Origin: Paenibacillus chondroitinus NBRC 15376
Lineage (GTDB): Bacteria; Bacillota; Bacilli; Paenibacillales; NBRC-103111
Length of the DNA: 47,682 nucleotides
Assembly (NCBI RefSeq): GCF_004000765.1
Contig: NZ_BILW01000047.1
Coordinates: 1-47,682 of the forward strand
Direction of reading: 5' to 3'
Shown here: positions 15,072 through 24,094 of the stretch, piece by piece
How the letters are laid out: every line of letters starts with the position of its first letter
Numbering within the stretch: position 1 is the first letter of the stretch
Translations under genes and position numbers: made by a program
Notes under the pieces: generated by a model
The model's input: the letters and a program-made list of their open reading frames with translations, nothing else
The model's database searches: none
Told to the model about the DNA's origin: nothing

Positions 15072-15203
15072 AACGGACACCACAGCCCTTATATTGGCTA
15101 TTTCGGCCAATATCAAAAGGCTATCGGACCTGAGAGCCTTTATTCGCTTGATTATTGGCCGAGTTAGGCCATCTCAGGCTACTTAACGTCTCTCATGTCC
15201 GTT
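15072..15203. repeat. Palindromic intergenic element with AACGGACA / TGTCCGTT ends
   Basis: The ends are perfect inverted repeats of eight bases (AACGGACA at 15072, TGTCCGTT ending 15203). Inside is a hairpin, ATATTGGC (15091-15098) with GCCAATAT (15106-15113), and a CCTGAGA / TCTCAGG pair. The nested symmetry suggests a structured, mobile-type intergenic repeat. Confidence 0.55.
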
Positions 15204-15327
15204 AAATTTCATATTGGGCTTAAATCGCTCAAATAGAAGCAGCTCAGTCCGTTAGACTCGGCCTTATCCCTCGGACGAGTCCCTTTCTCGCGACTTTGGA
15301 TATAAACTGCAGCCAATAAACACAAAA

Positions 15328-15410
15328 AACCTGCATTTCATACATCAAATATGCACCTCACAGCCCAAAATGGCGTGTAATTGCGATATTTGATGTATGT
15401 TTTGCAGGTT
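15328..15410 (-). terminator. Long inverted repeat, probable terminator of the murein-recycling operon
   Basis: Two 26-base arms (15328-15353 and 15385-15410) are complementary except for four positions. They enclose a 31-base loop and begin five bases after the anmK stop. On the minus strand the second arm ends in GCAGGTTTTTTGTG, so it can end transcription of the recycling operon. The arms are longer than usual for a simple terminator. Confidence 0.6.
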
Positions 15411-15415
15411 ATTAT

Positions 15416-16621
15416 TTAAGGCAAAGCCAACTTGCCCATGACAGTCAGGCGCTCCGCGCCTGTCGCCGACGGCAAATTGTTCGGCACGCCGTGGATGAAA
15501 TCGTTGCCCAGCAGCGCGAACAGGATTGCTTCTTTGGCATCGCCGGAGATGCCTAGCTCGTCGGAGGTGAGGATCGCTTGCTCAGGGAGCAGCTCCTGCA
15601 TCATGTTAAGCAGCGTACGATTGCGTGCTCCGCCGCCGCTTACGATGACTTCCGCTATGGAGCAGTGCGGCAGAACAAAATCTTTATAAGCGCGAGCAAT
15701 GGAGTGCGCGGTGAACGCCGTCGCTGTAGCGACGATATCTTCGTGAGCGACTCCGCGAGCTAATGCGCTTTTAAGCCATGCTGCCGTGTAAGCTTTGCCG
15801 AACAGCTCGCGCCCTGTGGTCTTCGGAGGAAGCTGCGCAAAATAAGGATGCGCCAGCATCTCCTCCAGCAGCTCGGTGTGGACTTGACCGCGAGCCGCCC
15901 ATGCGCCATCCGCGTCATAGGTTAGCCGGCCTTCGGACAACTCGTAGACGACTTGATCCATGATCATGTTGCCCGGACCCGTATCGAAAGCAATGAGCTC
16001 GCTGGCATCGGACATCGTCGCATCCGCTCCCTGGGCCGGGATTGCGGTGCAGTTGCCGATGCCGCCGATATTTTGCAGGATGCGCCCTTTGGCCGCATCC
16101 CGGAACATAATGAAATCCCCGTATGGCGCGAGGGGAGCACCTTGCCCCCCTACCGCCATATCGGCGGTACGGAAGTCGCCGACAACTACACGGCCGGTCC
16201 GCTTGGCGATGACGGATAAATCACCAATTTGCAGCGTTGATTTCGGTAGATAAGGATCGGCTTCATCCGCTACAGGGATGTGCCATACGGTTTGTCCATG
16301 GGTGGAAATGAGATCGATTTCCTCCATTTTCATTCCCGCCGCTTTAACCGTCTGCACCACCGCGTCAGCAAACCGCTCGGCAATGGCAAAGTTCATGCCG
16401 CACAAAAGGGCAACATTTGAGTGATCGATGGAGCACAGCTGCTTCAGCTTTTCACGTACTTCCTCCTCGTAGGAGAAGCTTTCGAAGTGAAGCAGTTTGA
16501 CTTTGGCATCAATCCCGCTGCCATCGATCCGGACAATCGCAACGTCGATGCCGTCCAAGGAGGTACCTGACATGATGCCCGCTACGGTCAGCGAGGTTTG
16601 GTTGAGAAGGGTACGGAGCAT
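15416..16621 (-). CDS. anmK: Anhydro-N-acetylmuramic acid kinase AnmK
   Basis: A 401-residue member of the AnmK family (usual length about 370-400). It cleaves the 1,6-anhydro bond and phosphorylates anhydro-MurNAc to MurNAc-6-phosphate. Motifs: GIMSGTSLDGIDVA near the N-terminus, GDFRTADMAVGGQGAPLAP, NIGGIGN, FDTGPGNMIMD and VSGGGARNRTLL, together the ASKHA-type ATP and sugar site. The ATG at 16621 shares its A with the TGA of nagZ and has GGAGGG nine bases ahead, so the two are translationally coupled. It is the last gene of the murein-recycling operon and is followed by a long inverted repeat. Its product feeds MurQ, encoded at the head of the same operon. Confidence 0.95.
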   Translation of the reverse strand: MLRTLLNQTSLTVAGIMSGTSLDGIDVAIVRIDGSGIDAKVKLLHFESFSYEEEVREKLKQLCSIDHSNVALLCGMNFAIAERFADAVVQTVKAAGMKMEEIDLISTHGQTVWHIPVADEADPYLPKSTLQIGDLSVIAKRTGRVVVGDFRTADMAVGGQGAPLAPYGDFIMFRDAAKGRILQNIGGIGNCTAIPAQGADATMSDASELIAFDTGPGNMIMDQVVYELSEGRLTYDADGAWAARGQVHTELLEEMLAHPYFAQLPPKTTGRELFGKAYTAAWLKSALARGVAHEDIVATATAFTAHSIARAYKDFVLPHCSIAEVIVSGGGARNRTLLNMMQELLPEQAILTSDELGISGDAKEAILFALLGNDFIHGVPNNLPSATGAERLTVMGKLALP

Positions 16622-18273
16622 CACAGTCCGCCCTCCCATTTCCAACCCGCAGGATATCCAGCGCCTAGAGTGACTGGCAGTCGCCCTTTCATCTCCAGTT
16701 CGCCGAGCAAAGCTTTGGCTGTGCTTTGCAGCGCTAGCGGGCGGCTTTCGTAAGCCGCGATGAAGGTGGATACCTCCGGCAGCTCCAGCAAATCGTACGG
16801 CACGCGGAGCGCGACGACGATTACTGGCTTGCCGAGTGCTTGCAGGGCGCGCACCAGCTCGACCTGCGCTGGATGGAATCGGGCGTTGTACGTCCCGATG
16901 ACGATCTGCTCCGCTTCTTCAGCTGCTGCCAGCACCGAGCCCGTCAACCCGCCGACCTCTGCCAGCGGCAGCACGCGGTCGAGCACGTCAAGGCCGCGCT
17001 CAGCAAGCGCTGCGCCCAGACTTGCCGGTCCGGCGTACGCTTCGTCGACGCCGGACGAAACCGCTGCGGCCACGGTGACCGCTAGCGTTCTTGCACGCTT
17101 CAGCGGCAGCAGCCCCTGCTCGTCTTTGACGAGCGTGATGCTGGCTTCGCTGAGTCGCTGGGCGACCGCGCAATGCTCCGCGGTCCCTACTTCAGCCGCC
17201 GAGCCTGTCTGCGGCGCAAACAACCCGCGGCGCTCCTTGAGCGCGAGCAGCCTTTGCACGGATGCGTCGATGCGCGCTTCGCTCAGACGCCCCTCTTTAA
17301 CAGCCTGCTCAATCGCGTCGATAGCGCCGATCTGGCGGTCAAGCCTATGGCTGATGAGCACAAGATCAGCCCCGGCTTCGATTGCCATAACACTTGCGGC
17401 AACTGTACCATAATGTTCTGCAATGGCATTCATCTCCATGCAGTCTGTCATCACAACACCCTCGTAGCCCAGCTCCTCGCGTAGCAGTCCAGTTAACACG
17501 GACTTGGAAAGCGTCGCAGGCAGCTTCTCCGACTCAAAAGCCGGGAAATAAATATGCGATGACATAATCGCATCGACGCCGCCTTTGATCGCTTGGATGA
17601 ACGGCACAAGCTCCAAGGAACGAATCCGTTCCTGCCCATGCTTGATCGTAGGCAAATCCAAATGGGAGTCAACGCTCGTATCCCCATGTCCCGGGAAATG
17701 TTTCGCTGTCGCAACAACGTTAGCATCCTGGAAGCCTTGCACTGAACGCTGTCCGAATTCAGCGACAAGCTCGGCAGACTCGCCGAATGATCGAACGCCA
17801 ATAACCGGGTTATCCGGATTATTATTCACATCGAGCACAGGAGCAAAATTCAAGTTAATTCCAAGCGCTCTCAGCTCTTTTCCCGAAATAAACGCAGCTT
17901 CATATGCGGCGTCGCCTGCATCTTTTATGCCAACTTTTGTTCCTTCTTTCGGCCCAATCGCCCCCGCCGCAAGCGCCATCTGCCCAGGCATTAAAGCAAC
18001 GCCTTCCGTAATACGGGCAACCATCCCGCCCTCTTGGTCGATCGAAACCCAAAGCGGTAACGTGTCCGATTGCTCGGCGATTTGCTGCAGCTGCTCGGAT
18101 AGCTCAGCTACCTGCCCAGTTTGCTCTACGTTACGCGCAAAATAAATAACACCGCCAATATGGTGTTCAGCAATCAGCGCTTTGAGCTGCTCCGTTGCTT
18201 CCGTGCCTTCAAACCCGCAAAGAAGCATCTGCCCGATTTTCTCTCTTAGCGTCATGTCCTGAATCTTTTTCAT
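16621..18273 (-). CDS. nagZ: Beta-N-acetylglucosaminidase NagZ-type (glycoside hydrolase family 3)
   Basis: A 550-residue GH3 enzyme that removes GlcNAc from GlcNAc-MurNAc fragments of the wall. KHFPGHGDTSVDSH (about residue 190) is the Asp-His acid/base motif of NagZ-type enzymes, and VVMTDCMEM (about 275) holds the catalytic nucleophile Asp. The C-terminal 200 residues form the second GH3 domain, as in Bacillus NagZ rather than the shorter E. coli form. I saw no signal peptide, so it may act in the cytoplasm on imported disaccharide, or be exported in another way. The ATG at 18273 has GAGGG seven bases ahead; an in-frame TTG six bases upstream is possible. Its last base overlaps the anmK start. 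The kinase gene lies 91 bases upstream. Confidence 0.93.
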   Translation of the reverse strand: MKKIQDMTLREKIGQMLLCGFEGTEATEQLKALIAEHHIGGVIYFARNVEQTGQVAELSEQLQQIAEQSDTLPLWVSIDQEGGMVARITEGVALMPGQMALAAGAIGPKEGTKVGIKDAGDAAYEAAFISGKELRALGINLNFAPVLDVNNNPDNPVIGVRSFGESAELVAEFGQRSVQGFQDANVVATAKHFPGHGDTSVDSHLDLPTIKHGQERIRSLELVPFIQAIKGGVDAIMSSHIYFPAFESEKLPATLSKSVLTGLLREELGYEGVVMTDCMEMNAIAEHYGTVAASVMAIEAGADLVLISHRLDRQIGAIDAIEQAVKEGRLSEARIDASVQRLLALKERRGLFAPQTGSAAEVGTAEHCAVAQRLSEASITLVKDEQGLLPLKRARTLAVTVAAAVSSGVDEAYAGPASLGAALAERGLDVLDRVLPLAEVGGLTGSVLAAAEEAEQIVIGTYNARFHPAQVELVRALQALGKPVIVVALRVPYDLLELPEVSTFIAAYESRPLALQSTAKALLGELEMKGRLPVTLGAGYPAGWKWEGGL

Positions 18274-18364
18274 ACTCAATCCCTCTCCCTCGCAGAAAAA
18301 CTTCTATCCGCAAATTAACTCTTTATGTCTTTCTTTATGTTTGCTCTTCTTGCTCTTTCTTTCT

Positions 18365-19285
18365 CTATCTCTTCTTCAAACGGTTCAGCGCCATCAAGAC
18401 AGCACCGCTCGCCGCATCCTTTTTAGCCGTAATACAAGCCAAATCCGGATATTTCTCACTCAGTTTTTGAACAAACGCGTTCCGCACATGGCTATTGTTC
18501 AGCAATACACTTCCAGCCATTGCAAGGCTTCCTTGCTGCATAGACAGTTTTTCCACGACAGGAACGACCGTCTCGAAGAGCGATACAGCGTTTTTAGCTG
18601 CAATAGCCAGCGCTGCTTCGTCCCCTTGTTCGCAAGCCATAGACAGGATAGGCGCCAAGGCTGCGATGTCCTTCTTGTTCGTCTCTTTGTTATAAACGAA
18701 TCCAACGATCTGCTGAACATTCGTCAGTTGAAGCTGTTCGTAGACCATACCAGTAATGACGGTCTCTCCGATCCTTCCATCATTAGCCCGAACGAGCGCT
18801 GACAACAGGTCGCGGCCGATACTGTAACCACTGCCCTCATCATCGATGAGGTGTCCCAGACCGCCGGCACGGTGAATCGTTCCGTCCTCTTTTTTGCCAT
18901 AACAAATAGACCCTGTTCCCGCAATTAAAATGATGCCGTATTCACGATCATGCGCGCCGCAAAGCGCCGTTTCCTGGTCCCCTGTGATATATAGGTTCCC
19001 TTGATAGCCGCATTCTCTGACATTCGCTTCCAAGCGGGATGTAACCGTAGGATTGCTGACCCCAGCTGCACCAATTACGATTTGTTCACAGTTCTCCAGT
19101 CCCCCGCAGGCATCGTTAATGCCTTGAAAAATATCCTGAAAGCTCCGCTTGATGCTCTCCGCATCCTGCCCATTATAGTTAATCGCTCCAGATGCAAAGC
19201 TATGCACCACTTGGCCGCTCTCGTCAGCTATTTTTACCGCTGTTTTGGTACCTCCGCCATCTAGCCCCGCTACATATCTTGTCAT
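18365..19285 (-). CDS. BadF/BadG-type N-acetylmuramate / N-acetylglucosamine kinase (MurK-like)
   Basis: A 306-residue ASKHA kinase from the ATG at 19285 (a GTG at 19300 is also possible). GLDGGGTKTAVKIAD is the phosphate-1 motif, GAAGVSNP and TGDQETALCGAH belong to the sugar site, and LIAGTGSICYG is the phosphate-2 loop. GHLIDDEGSGYSIGR is typical of the N-acetylglucosamine kinase/BadF family. The Clostridium MurK protein of this family phosphorylates both MurNAc and GlcNAc at O6. Here it stands between namZ and nagZ in an operon without a MurP PTS, so it is the likely source of MurNAc-6-phosphate for MurQ after ABC import. Which sugar it prefers is inference. Spacing to namZ is 29 bases. 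Confidence 0.88.
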   Translation of the reverse strand: MTRYVAGLDGGGTKTAVKIADESGQVVHSFASGAINYNGQDAESIKRSFQDIFQGINDACGGLENCEQIVIGAAGVSNPTVTSRLEANVRECGYQGNLYITGDQETALCGAHDREYGIILIAGTGSICYGKKEDGTIHRAGGLGHLIDDEGSGYSIGRDLLSALVRANDGRIGETVITGMVYEQLQLTNVQQIVGFVYNKETNKKDIAALAPILSMACEQGDEAALAIAAKNAVSLFETVVPVVEKLSMQQGSLAMAGSVLLNNSHVRNAFVQKLSEKYPDLACITAKKDAASGAVLMALNRLKKR

Positions 19286-19314
19286 TGGGTTACTTATCAC
19301 TTCTTCCGTTTATT

Positions 19315-20457
19315 CTATTTGTACAAATGATACGGCTGTTTCATCTGCGCAAAGGTCTGGCTCTCTTCACGAAATTGCTGAAGCAGATCCGGAACGTTCA
19401 CATGATCTTGCCGATACACATTGTCTCCGCATAACAAATCCATGAAAGGTCTGGAGCCTTCGCGGAAAGGTGGCAGGAAGGCAAACTCTTCATAATTGTT
19501 TTTGATCGTATAGAGCAGGGTAATCCCGGTTTCAAGTGGCTGGACAGTACGAGTATCCAATACATGAACTTGAACGCCGCTGCAGGACTCTCCCTGATGC
19601 TTCGAGAAGCTCGGTTTAAAATAGACCGGCCGGAAAACGACGCCTGGCAGCTTCTTGGCATTCATTTCATCCGCCAGCTTCTGCCCATCGATGAACGGAG
19701 CACCTATGGCTTCAAAAGGAACGGTTGTCCCGCGTCCTTCCGACAAGTTCGTGCCTTCAAAGATGCAAGTTCCAGGATACAGCAAAGCTGATCTAAATCG
19801 CGGAAGTCCCAGGGAAGGCATGATCCACTCTTGGCCCGTCTCCGGGAAAAGCATGTTTCGCTCCCAACCTTCACAGCGGACCACGTGCAGCTCACACTGC
19901 CAGTTCATCTGATCATTTGCCATCATGGCAAGTTCTCCAACCGTCAACCCGTAACGGACTGCAAGCGGATAATTGCCTACAAAGGATTGATATTCCGGTT
20001 TTAAAATATTCCCTTCCACCGTCACCCCGTCCAAAGGATTAATCCGGTCGAGAATCACAAAAGGTTTCCCTGCTTTCGCACAATCTTCCAAAGCATATAA
20101 CATCGTATAAATAAATGTATAATAGCGGGTTCCTACATCCTGAATATCATAGACGACCATATCGACTTCATCCAGCATCTCTTGGCTCAAACGTTTGGAA
20201 TCTTTGCGATACAAGCTGTGTACCGGCACCTGTGTAATCGGGTCCAAGTACGTTTCCACCAGCGCGCCAGCGGCTTGATCTCCCCGCACCCCATGCTCCG
20301 GAGAGAATAAGGCCGCTAGGTTGAAATTTTCATGCAAAATTTGAATCGTAGAAACAAAATCCTTGTTCAAACCCGTTGGCGCCGTAATCAACCCCAGCCG
20401 TTTCCCTTTGAATAGATGAGCATACTGCCCGATACAATCAATCCCATTAAGAATCAT
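19315..20457 (-). CDS. namZ: Exo-beta-N-acetylmuramidase NamZ (DUF1343)
   Basis: A 380-residue DUF1343 (GH171) protein. NamZ of Bacillus subtilis (YbbC) releases MurNAc from the non-reducing end of wall glycan. Family motifs include LITAPTGLNKD, LFSPEHGVRGDQAAG (with the Glu/His proposed for the active site), VVYDIQDVGTRYYTFIYT, VILDRINPLDG, and LSEGRGTTVPFE. I see no signal peptide; the B. subtilis enzyme is exported, so either this one is cytoplasmic or the start differs. The ATG at 20457 has GAGGGA eight bases ahead. Placed with nagZ and a MurNAc kinase, as in the B. subtilis murQRP-amiE-nagZ-namZ cluster but with an ABC importer in place of the PTS. Confidence 0.93.
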   Translation of the reverse strand: MILNGIDCIGQYAHLFKGKRLGLITAPTGLNKDFVSTIQILHENFNLAALFSPEHGVRGDQAAGALVETYLDPITQVPVHSLYRKDSKRLSQEMLDEVDMVVYDIQDVGTRYYTFIYTMLYALEDCAKAGKPFVILDRINPLDGVTVEGNILKPEYQSFVGNYPLAVRYGLTVGELAMMANDQMNWQCELHVVRCEGWERNMLFPETGQEWIMPSLGLPRFRSALLYPGTCIFEGTNLSEGRGTTVPFEAIGAPFIDGQKLADEMNAKKLPGVVFRPVYFKPSFSKHQGESCSGVQVHVLDTRTVQPLETGITLLYTIKNNYEEFAFLPPFREGSRPFMDLLCGDNVYRQDHVNVPDLLQQFREESQTFAQMKQPYHLYK

Positions 20458-20493
20458 AGCTTTTCCCTCGCTCGCTTCTTTTTATTGAACAAA

Positions 20494-20539
20494 ACCTCTA
20501 CCCAAGCCATATTCGTGATAAGCGGCTGCGTGTAGAGGT
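20494..20539 (-). promoter_or_regulatory. Stem-loop between the PIG-L gene and namZ
   Basis: ACCTCTAC (20494-20501) pairs with GTAGAGGT (20532-20539). On the minus strand the stem is followed by TTTTG, so it may act as a weak internal terminator or a processing site in the operon. Intergenic length is 93 bases. Confidence 0.45.
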
Positions 20540-20550
20540 CGGATGATTTT

Positions 20551-21258
20551 CTATAATTCAGTTTTGAGCACACGCATATTTTCTTCTGGAATCATGAACG
20601 TTTGTGCATATTCTTTTCTGGCCTCAAGCCCGCGGACTCTCATCAAATGCTTGTAGTATTCCAAGTACTTGAACGACTTGCTGCCGGTTACGAACCAATG
20701 CGTGGAAACGGCTTTGACCCATAGGTCGAAAGCATCCTGATCGTAATCAACATAGACGTACGGACGGTAGTCGACCGCGTCTTCCCAGTTCTCGGCATAA
20801 TACAATCTCTGTGCAAAATGGGCTGGAAGCTCCCGTTCAAATGTCGGCAAGGCAGCAAAAAAACGGGCATCATTCACGATGCGGTGCGTGGTCATGTGAT
20901 CCTTGTGCATGCTGTTTTTCCAATGCGTAATGATCACGTTAGGTCGAACTTGACGAATGACATCAGCTACACGGAAGCGCATCTCTTGGTTATCCTGCAG
21001 CTCGCCGTCAGGAATATCGTCGAAGACGAATGCTTCCCCGCCCAGCATTTCGGCAAATGTTTTCGCCTCTTTCACTTTCTGCACGCGATATTCCGACATA
21101 TCTTGTCCTGCCGGAACACCGCGTTCGCCTGCTGTCAGCGCCAGCGTTGCGATGCGATCACCTTTCAGGAAGTGGCTTGCCAATACGCCTCCAGCTGTTA
21201 ATTCGGCATCCCCAACATGGCCGCCGATCGCTAATATCGTTAACTTTTGCTCGCTCAT
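20551..21258 (-). CDS. PIG-L (LmbE) family protein with altered HPDD motif
   Basis: A 235-residue PIG-L/LmbE-type protein. This family contains zinc N-deacetylases such as MshB, BshB and GlcNAc-PI deacetylase. The usual AHPDDAE motif reads GGHVGDAE here: the zinc His (14) and Asp (17) are kept, but the Asp taken to be the catalytic base is Gly (16). HKDH (about residue 112) supplies the third zinc ligand region. It may still be active with a different base, or bind sugar without deacetylation. In this operon its substrate could be a wall amino sugar. The ATG at 21258 directly follows the TAA of the double-GNAT gene, with GGGAG nine bases ahead, so the two are coupled. Confidence 0.85.
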   Translation of the reverse strand: MSEQKLTILAIGGHVGDAELTAGGVLASHFLKGDRIATLALTAGERGVPAGQDMSEYRVQKVKEAKTFAEMLGGEAFVFDDIPDGELQDNQEMRFRVADVIRQVRPNVIITHWKNSMHKDHMTTHRIVNDARFFAALPTFERELPAHFAQRLYYAENWEDAVDYRPYVYVDYDQDAFDLWVKAVSTHWFVTGSKSFKYLEYYKHLMRVRGLEARKEYAQTFMIPEENMRVLKTEL

Positions 21259-22227
21259 TTACACAAACTCCCTTCTCATCACAGAAAATTGTTTGACGGT
21301 TGTAAAACCTGCCTTCTCATAAATGCGAATGGCCGGATTCGTACTACCTGTGTAAAGCGACATGTAGTCCGTACCAATTGAACGGAAAGCTTCGCACAGC
21401 TTAAAGAAAAGCAGGCTGCCCAGCCCATGGCCCTCATGCTCAGGAAGCACGCCGATGCCCGCAAAGTAGCCGCGTCCGTTGTCTTGACGAATGACCGGGC
21501 CTGCGAATCCGATGACTTTGCCTTTATATGCAGCAATGACCACTGGCACACCATCTGCCGTGCACTGCCCGATTTCCCTTTGCCACAAAAGATTGTTAAA
21601 GCCATTAAGCATTTCCTTAACGCCGTTATGCTTTTCCGTATCGAACAATTCCACCGTGTATCCTTCAGCTGACGCCTTAAGCTCCTTGGCTCTTACATCC
21701 TCCGGTATGGTGAAACCGTCCAGCTTCAAATACATCGCGCATTCTTTCGCACGTTCCACATACCCTGCTTCCAGCAAAAACGCATACAATTTACTTTCGA
21801 TCGGCACGCCGGGCGCATTGTTATGCTCATGCTTCGGAGTCCCAGGTATATACCATGGCAGTAACATTGGATTAAAAAATAAGACCTCGCCTTGCTTTTT
21901 CCCCAATTGCTGAAAACGATGCTCTAATGCGTCTAACATGCCTTGATAGTTCTGATCTGTCTGGAACCCCTCGGCCAAAACGATGCAGGTGATGTATCCA
22001 GCCACTTCCCCAAGCGGCAGATCATCCCCTGTGCAGCCACAGGCGAAGCCTTTGACCTCATTTTGATCCAGTAACACAAAGGTATTATCACGATCAAAAT
22101 AAGGATTGGCCGTGAAAATCCGCTCAAAAGTTTCTTCCGTCAGTTCCTTATAGCCATCCTTCACGGCTTCTTCATTCCACAAATCAATAACGGCTTGACG
22201 ATATTGTTGATCCCAAGTCACAATCAT
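21259..22227 (-). CDS. Double-domain GNAT acetyltransferase
   Basis: A 322-residue protein with two GNAT folds in tandem. The C-terminal copy has a clear acetyl-CoA motif (IGVLPEHEGHGLGSLLF, about 255-272) and the YEKAGF end motif. The N-terminal copy (about 1-140) is divergent. It is joined to the PIG-L-like gene with no gap, which suggests the two act on the same compound, perhaps adding back or exchanging the acetyl group of an amino sugar. That is inference. It lies 34 bases after the last permease gene. The ATG at 22227 has GGGAGGG eleven bases ahead. Confidence 0.85.
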   Translation of the reverse strand: MIVTWDQQYRQAVIDLWNEEAVKDGYKELTEETFERIFTANPYFDRDNTFVLLDQNEVKGFACGCTGDDLPLGEVAGYITCIVLAEGFQTDQNYQGMLDALEHRFQQLGKKQGEVLFFNPMLLPWYIPGTPKHEHNNAPGVPIESKLYAFLLEAGYVERAKECAMYLKLDGFTIPEDVRAKELKASAEGYTVELFDTEKHNGVKEMLNGFNNLLWQREIGQCTADGVPVVIAAYKGKVIGFAGPVIRQDNGRGYFAGIGVLPEHEGHGLGSLLFFKLCEAFRSIGTDYMSLYTGSTNPAIRIYEKAGFTTVKQFSVMRREFV

Positions 22228-22261
22228 GCTGAAGTGAACCCTCCCCCACGCTCGGCTTGTA

Positions 22262-23122
22262 TTAGCCTTTTACCGCTCCAACCGTTACACCTTCCAAGAA
22301 GTACTTTTGCAAGCTGAAGAAAAGAATAAACATCGGTAGTGCTGAGATCGTAGCCCCTGCCATCATCGGCGCGATAAACGTCGTATTGGCGAAGCGGAAG
22401 TTTTTGAGTCCCAATTGAATCGTCTGCATATCCATCGTATTGGTGACCAGAAGCGGCCAGAAGAACGTGTTCCAGCTATCCATGAACGTTAGAATCGCCA
22501 TAACGGCAAGAACGGTTTTGGACAAAGGCAGAATGATTCTCCAATAGATGGTGAACTGGCTGCACCCTTCGATTTTGGCACTTTCCATAATCTCGTTCGG
22601 GATGCTGCCCATAAACTGTTTAGCAAGAAAAATATTATAGACCGTAACGATACCCGGCATAATTAATGCGCTGTACGTGTTTTGCAAATTGAACACATTC
22701 ACAACAAGAATATACAAAGGAACTTGCGTAACTTGGTAAGGAATCATCATGGAGACAAGCAATACCGCAAACAGCACGCCTCTCCCTTTAAAACGAAGTT
22801 TGGAGAACGCATATCCAGCCATACTGGCGAAAATTACATTGGATACCATGACTGTCGTAGCTACGATCAGGGAGTTCAGAATCCACCGATACGAATACTC
22901 GCTATAATCAAAGAAATATTTGAAGGAAGCGAATGTGAACTTGCTTGGTAAAATGGAGTAGTTCACCGCTCCTGCCTCAACCGGATCTGCAAAGGATGAA
23001 ATAACCATGAAATAGATTGGAAATATCGTCGCCAAAGCAAAAAGGAGAAGGGCGATAAAAATGATTGAATTACGAATGGTTTTTACTCTAGGTTTGCCTG
23101 CATGACTGCTGTATAAAGCCAT
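22262..23122 (-). CDS. Carbohydrate ABC permease, MalG type
   Basis: A 286-residue inner-membrane permease of the CUT1 sugar family with six predicted membrane segments. The EAA loop reads ESAKIEGCSQFTIYWRIILP, which contacts the ATPase. The C-terminus ends FLEGVTVGAVKG, typical of MalG-type subunits. It pairs with the MalF-type permease 19 bases upstream and the lipoprotein before that. No ATPase gene is in the operon, so a shared MsmX-type ATPase is probably used, as in many Firmicutes sugar importers. Context points to MurNAc or GlcNAc-MurNAc as the cargo. Confidence 0.92.
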   Translation of the reverse strand: MALYSSHAGKPRVKTIRNSIIFIALLLFALATIFPIYFMVISSFADPVEAGAVNYSILPSKFTFASFKYFFDYSEYSYRWILNSLIVATTVMVSNVIFASMAGYAFSKLRFKGRGVLFAVLLVSMMIPYQVTQVPLYILVVNVFNLQNTYSALIMPGIVTVYNIFLAKQFMGSIPNEIMESAKIEGCSQFTIYWRIILPLSKTVLAVMAILTFMDSWNTFFWPLLVTNTMDMQTIQLGLKNFRFANTTFIAPMMAGATISALPMFILFFSLQKYFLEGVTVGAVKG

Positions 23123-23141
23123 TATTTATCCATCCCCTCTC

Positions 23142-24047
23142 TTAATAGTCGACATCTTTTCCTGCGAATTTGAACTGAATAACGGAAATCCCTGCGATAA
23201 TAACAGCCAGAATCAGCGATTGTGCCGCGGCTTTACCGAATTCAAAATAAGTAAAGGCATTGTTGAAAATCAGTAGGCCCACCATCGTCGTCGCATTGTT
23301 CGGGCCACCGCCGGTCATCAGGTAAGCGTTCTGGAACACTTGGAAAGAACCGATAACCCCCGTTACCAGAAGGAATAACGTAGCTGGCTTCAAAGCTGGA
23401 ACAACGATGTACCACAGCTTCTGGAAGAAGTTCGCGCCATCCATTTCCGCTGCTTCATAGAACGTATCATCAATACCAAGAAGTCCAGCCAGGTAGATGA
23501 TAATGCTTGTGCCGTGACTGGATAGCCAAGACATCAGGACCAAAGAAAACATAGCTGTTTTACTTGACCCCAACCAGTTCTGATTGCTGAATCCGAAGAA
23601 ATGAATCAGTTGATTGAGAATCCCGCCCTCAAGCGGATCGAAGATCCAAAGCCATACGACAGATAAAGCAACACCGGATGCTACGACAGGCAAATAATAA
23701 ATACCTTTGAAGAATCCTTGTGTTTTCTTCCTCAGCGGAAGAATCAAGATCGCGATCACCATGGATAAGATCAGGTTAACCGGCACGGTCAGTACCGTAT
23801 AGACGACCGTATTACGCATGGCTTGCCAGAACAAAGGATCTTTTAATGAAGAAGCATAATTGGCGAATCCAACATAAGTGGAACCAAGAGGTTTGTATTC
23901 CTGGAGACTGATGATAAATGCACTTACAACCGGGTATGCGGTGAACATCGCAAAAACAACCAAAGCGACGGCAATAAATGCATATCCCCAGACACCTTCT
24001 CCTTTGATTCCTCTTCTTTTTATCGGTTTAGCGATATTCGTTGCCAT
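23142..24047 (-). CDS. Carbohydrate ABC permease, MalF type
   Basis: A 301-residue permease of the CUT1 family with six membrane segments (first at about 20-40). The EAA loop reads YEAAEMDGANFFQKLWYIVVP, and the MTGGGPNNATT motif near the C-terminus is characteristic of MalF-like subunits. It is read after the binding-protein gene and separated from it by a 101-base gap with a stem-loop. The ATG at 24047 has GAGG very close (two bases), so translation may be weak. Together with the MalG-type subunit it forms the channel of the presumed murein-sugar importer. Confidence 0.92.
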   Translation of the reverse strand: MATNIAKPIKRRGIKGEGVWGYAFIAVALVVFAMFTAYPVVSAFIISLQEYKPLGSTYVGFANYASSLKDPLFWQAMRNTVVYTVLTVPVNLILSMVIAILILPLRKKTQGFFKGIYYLPVVASGVALSVVWLWIFDPLEGGILNQLIHFFGFSNQNWLGSSKTAMFSLVLMSWLSSHGTSIIIYLAGLLGIDDTFYEAAEMDGANFFQKLWYIVVPALKPATLFLLVTGVIGSFQVFQNAYLMTGGGPNNATTMVGLLIFNNAFTYFEFGKAAAQSLILAVIIAGISVIQFKFAGKDVDY

Positions 24048-24094
24048 TTCCTCTAACCCCCAAACCCCGTTTCAGAAAACCCGGATTAAAATAG

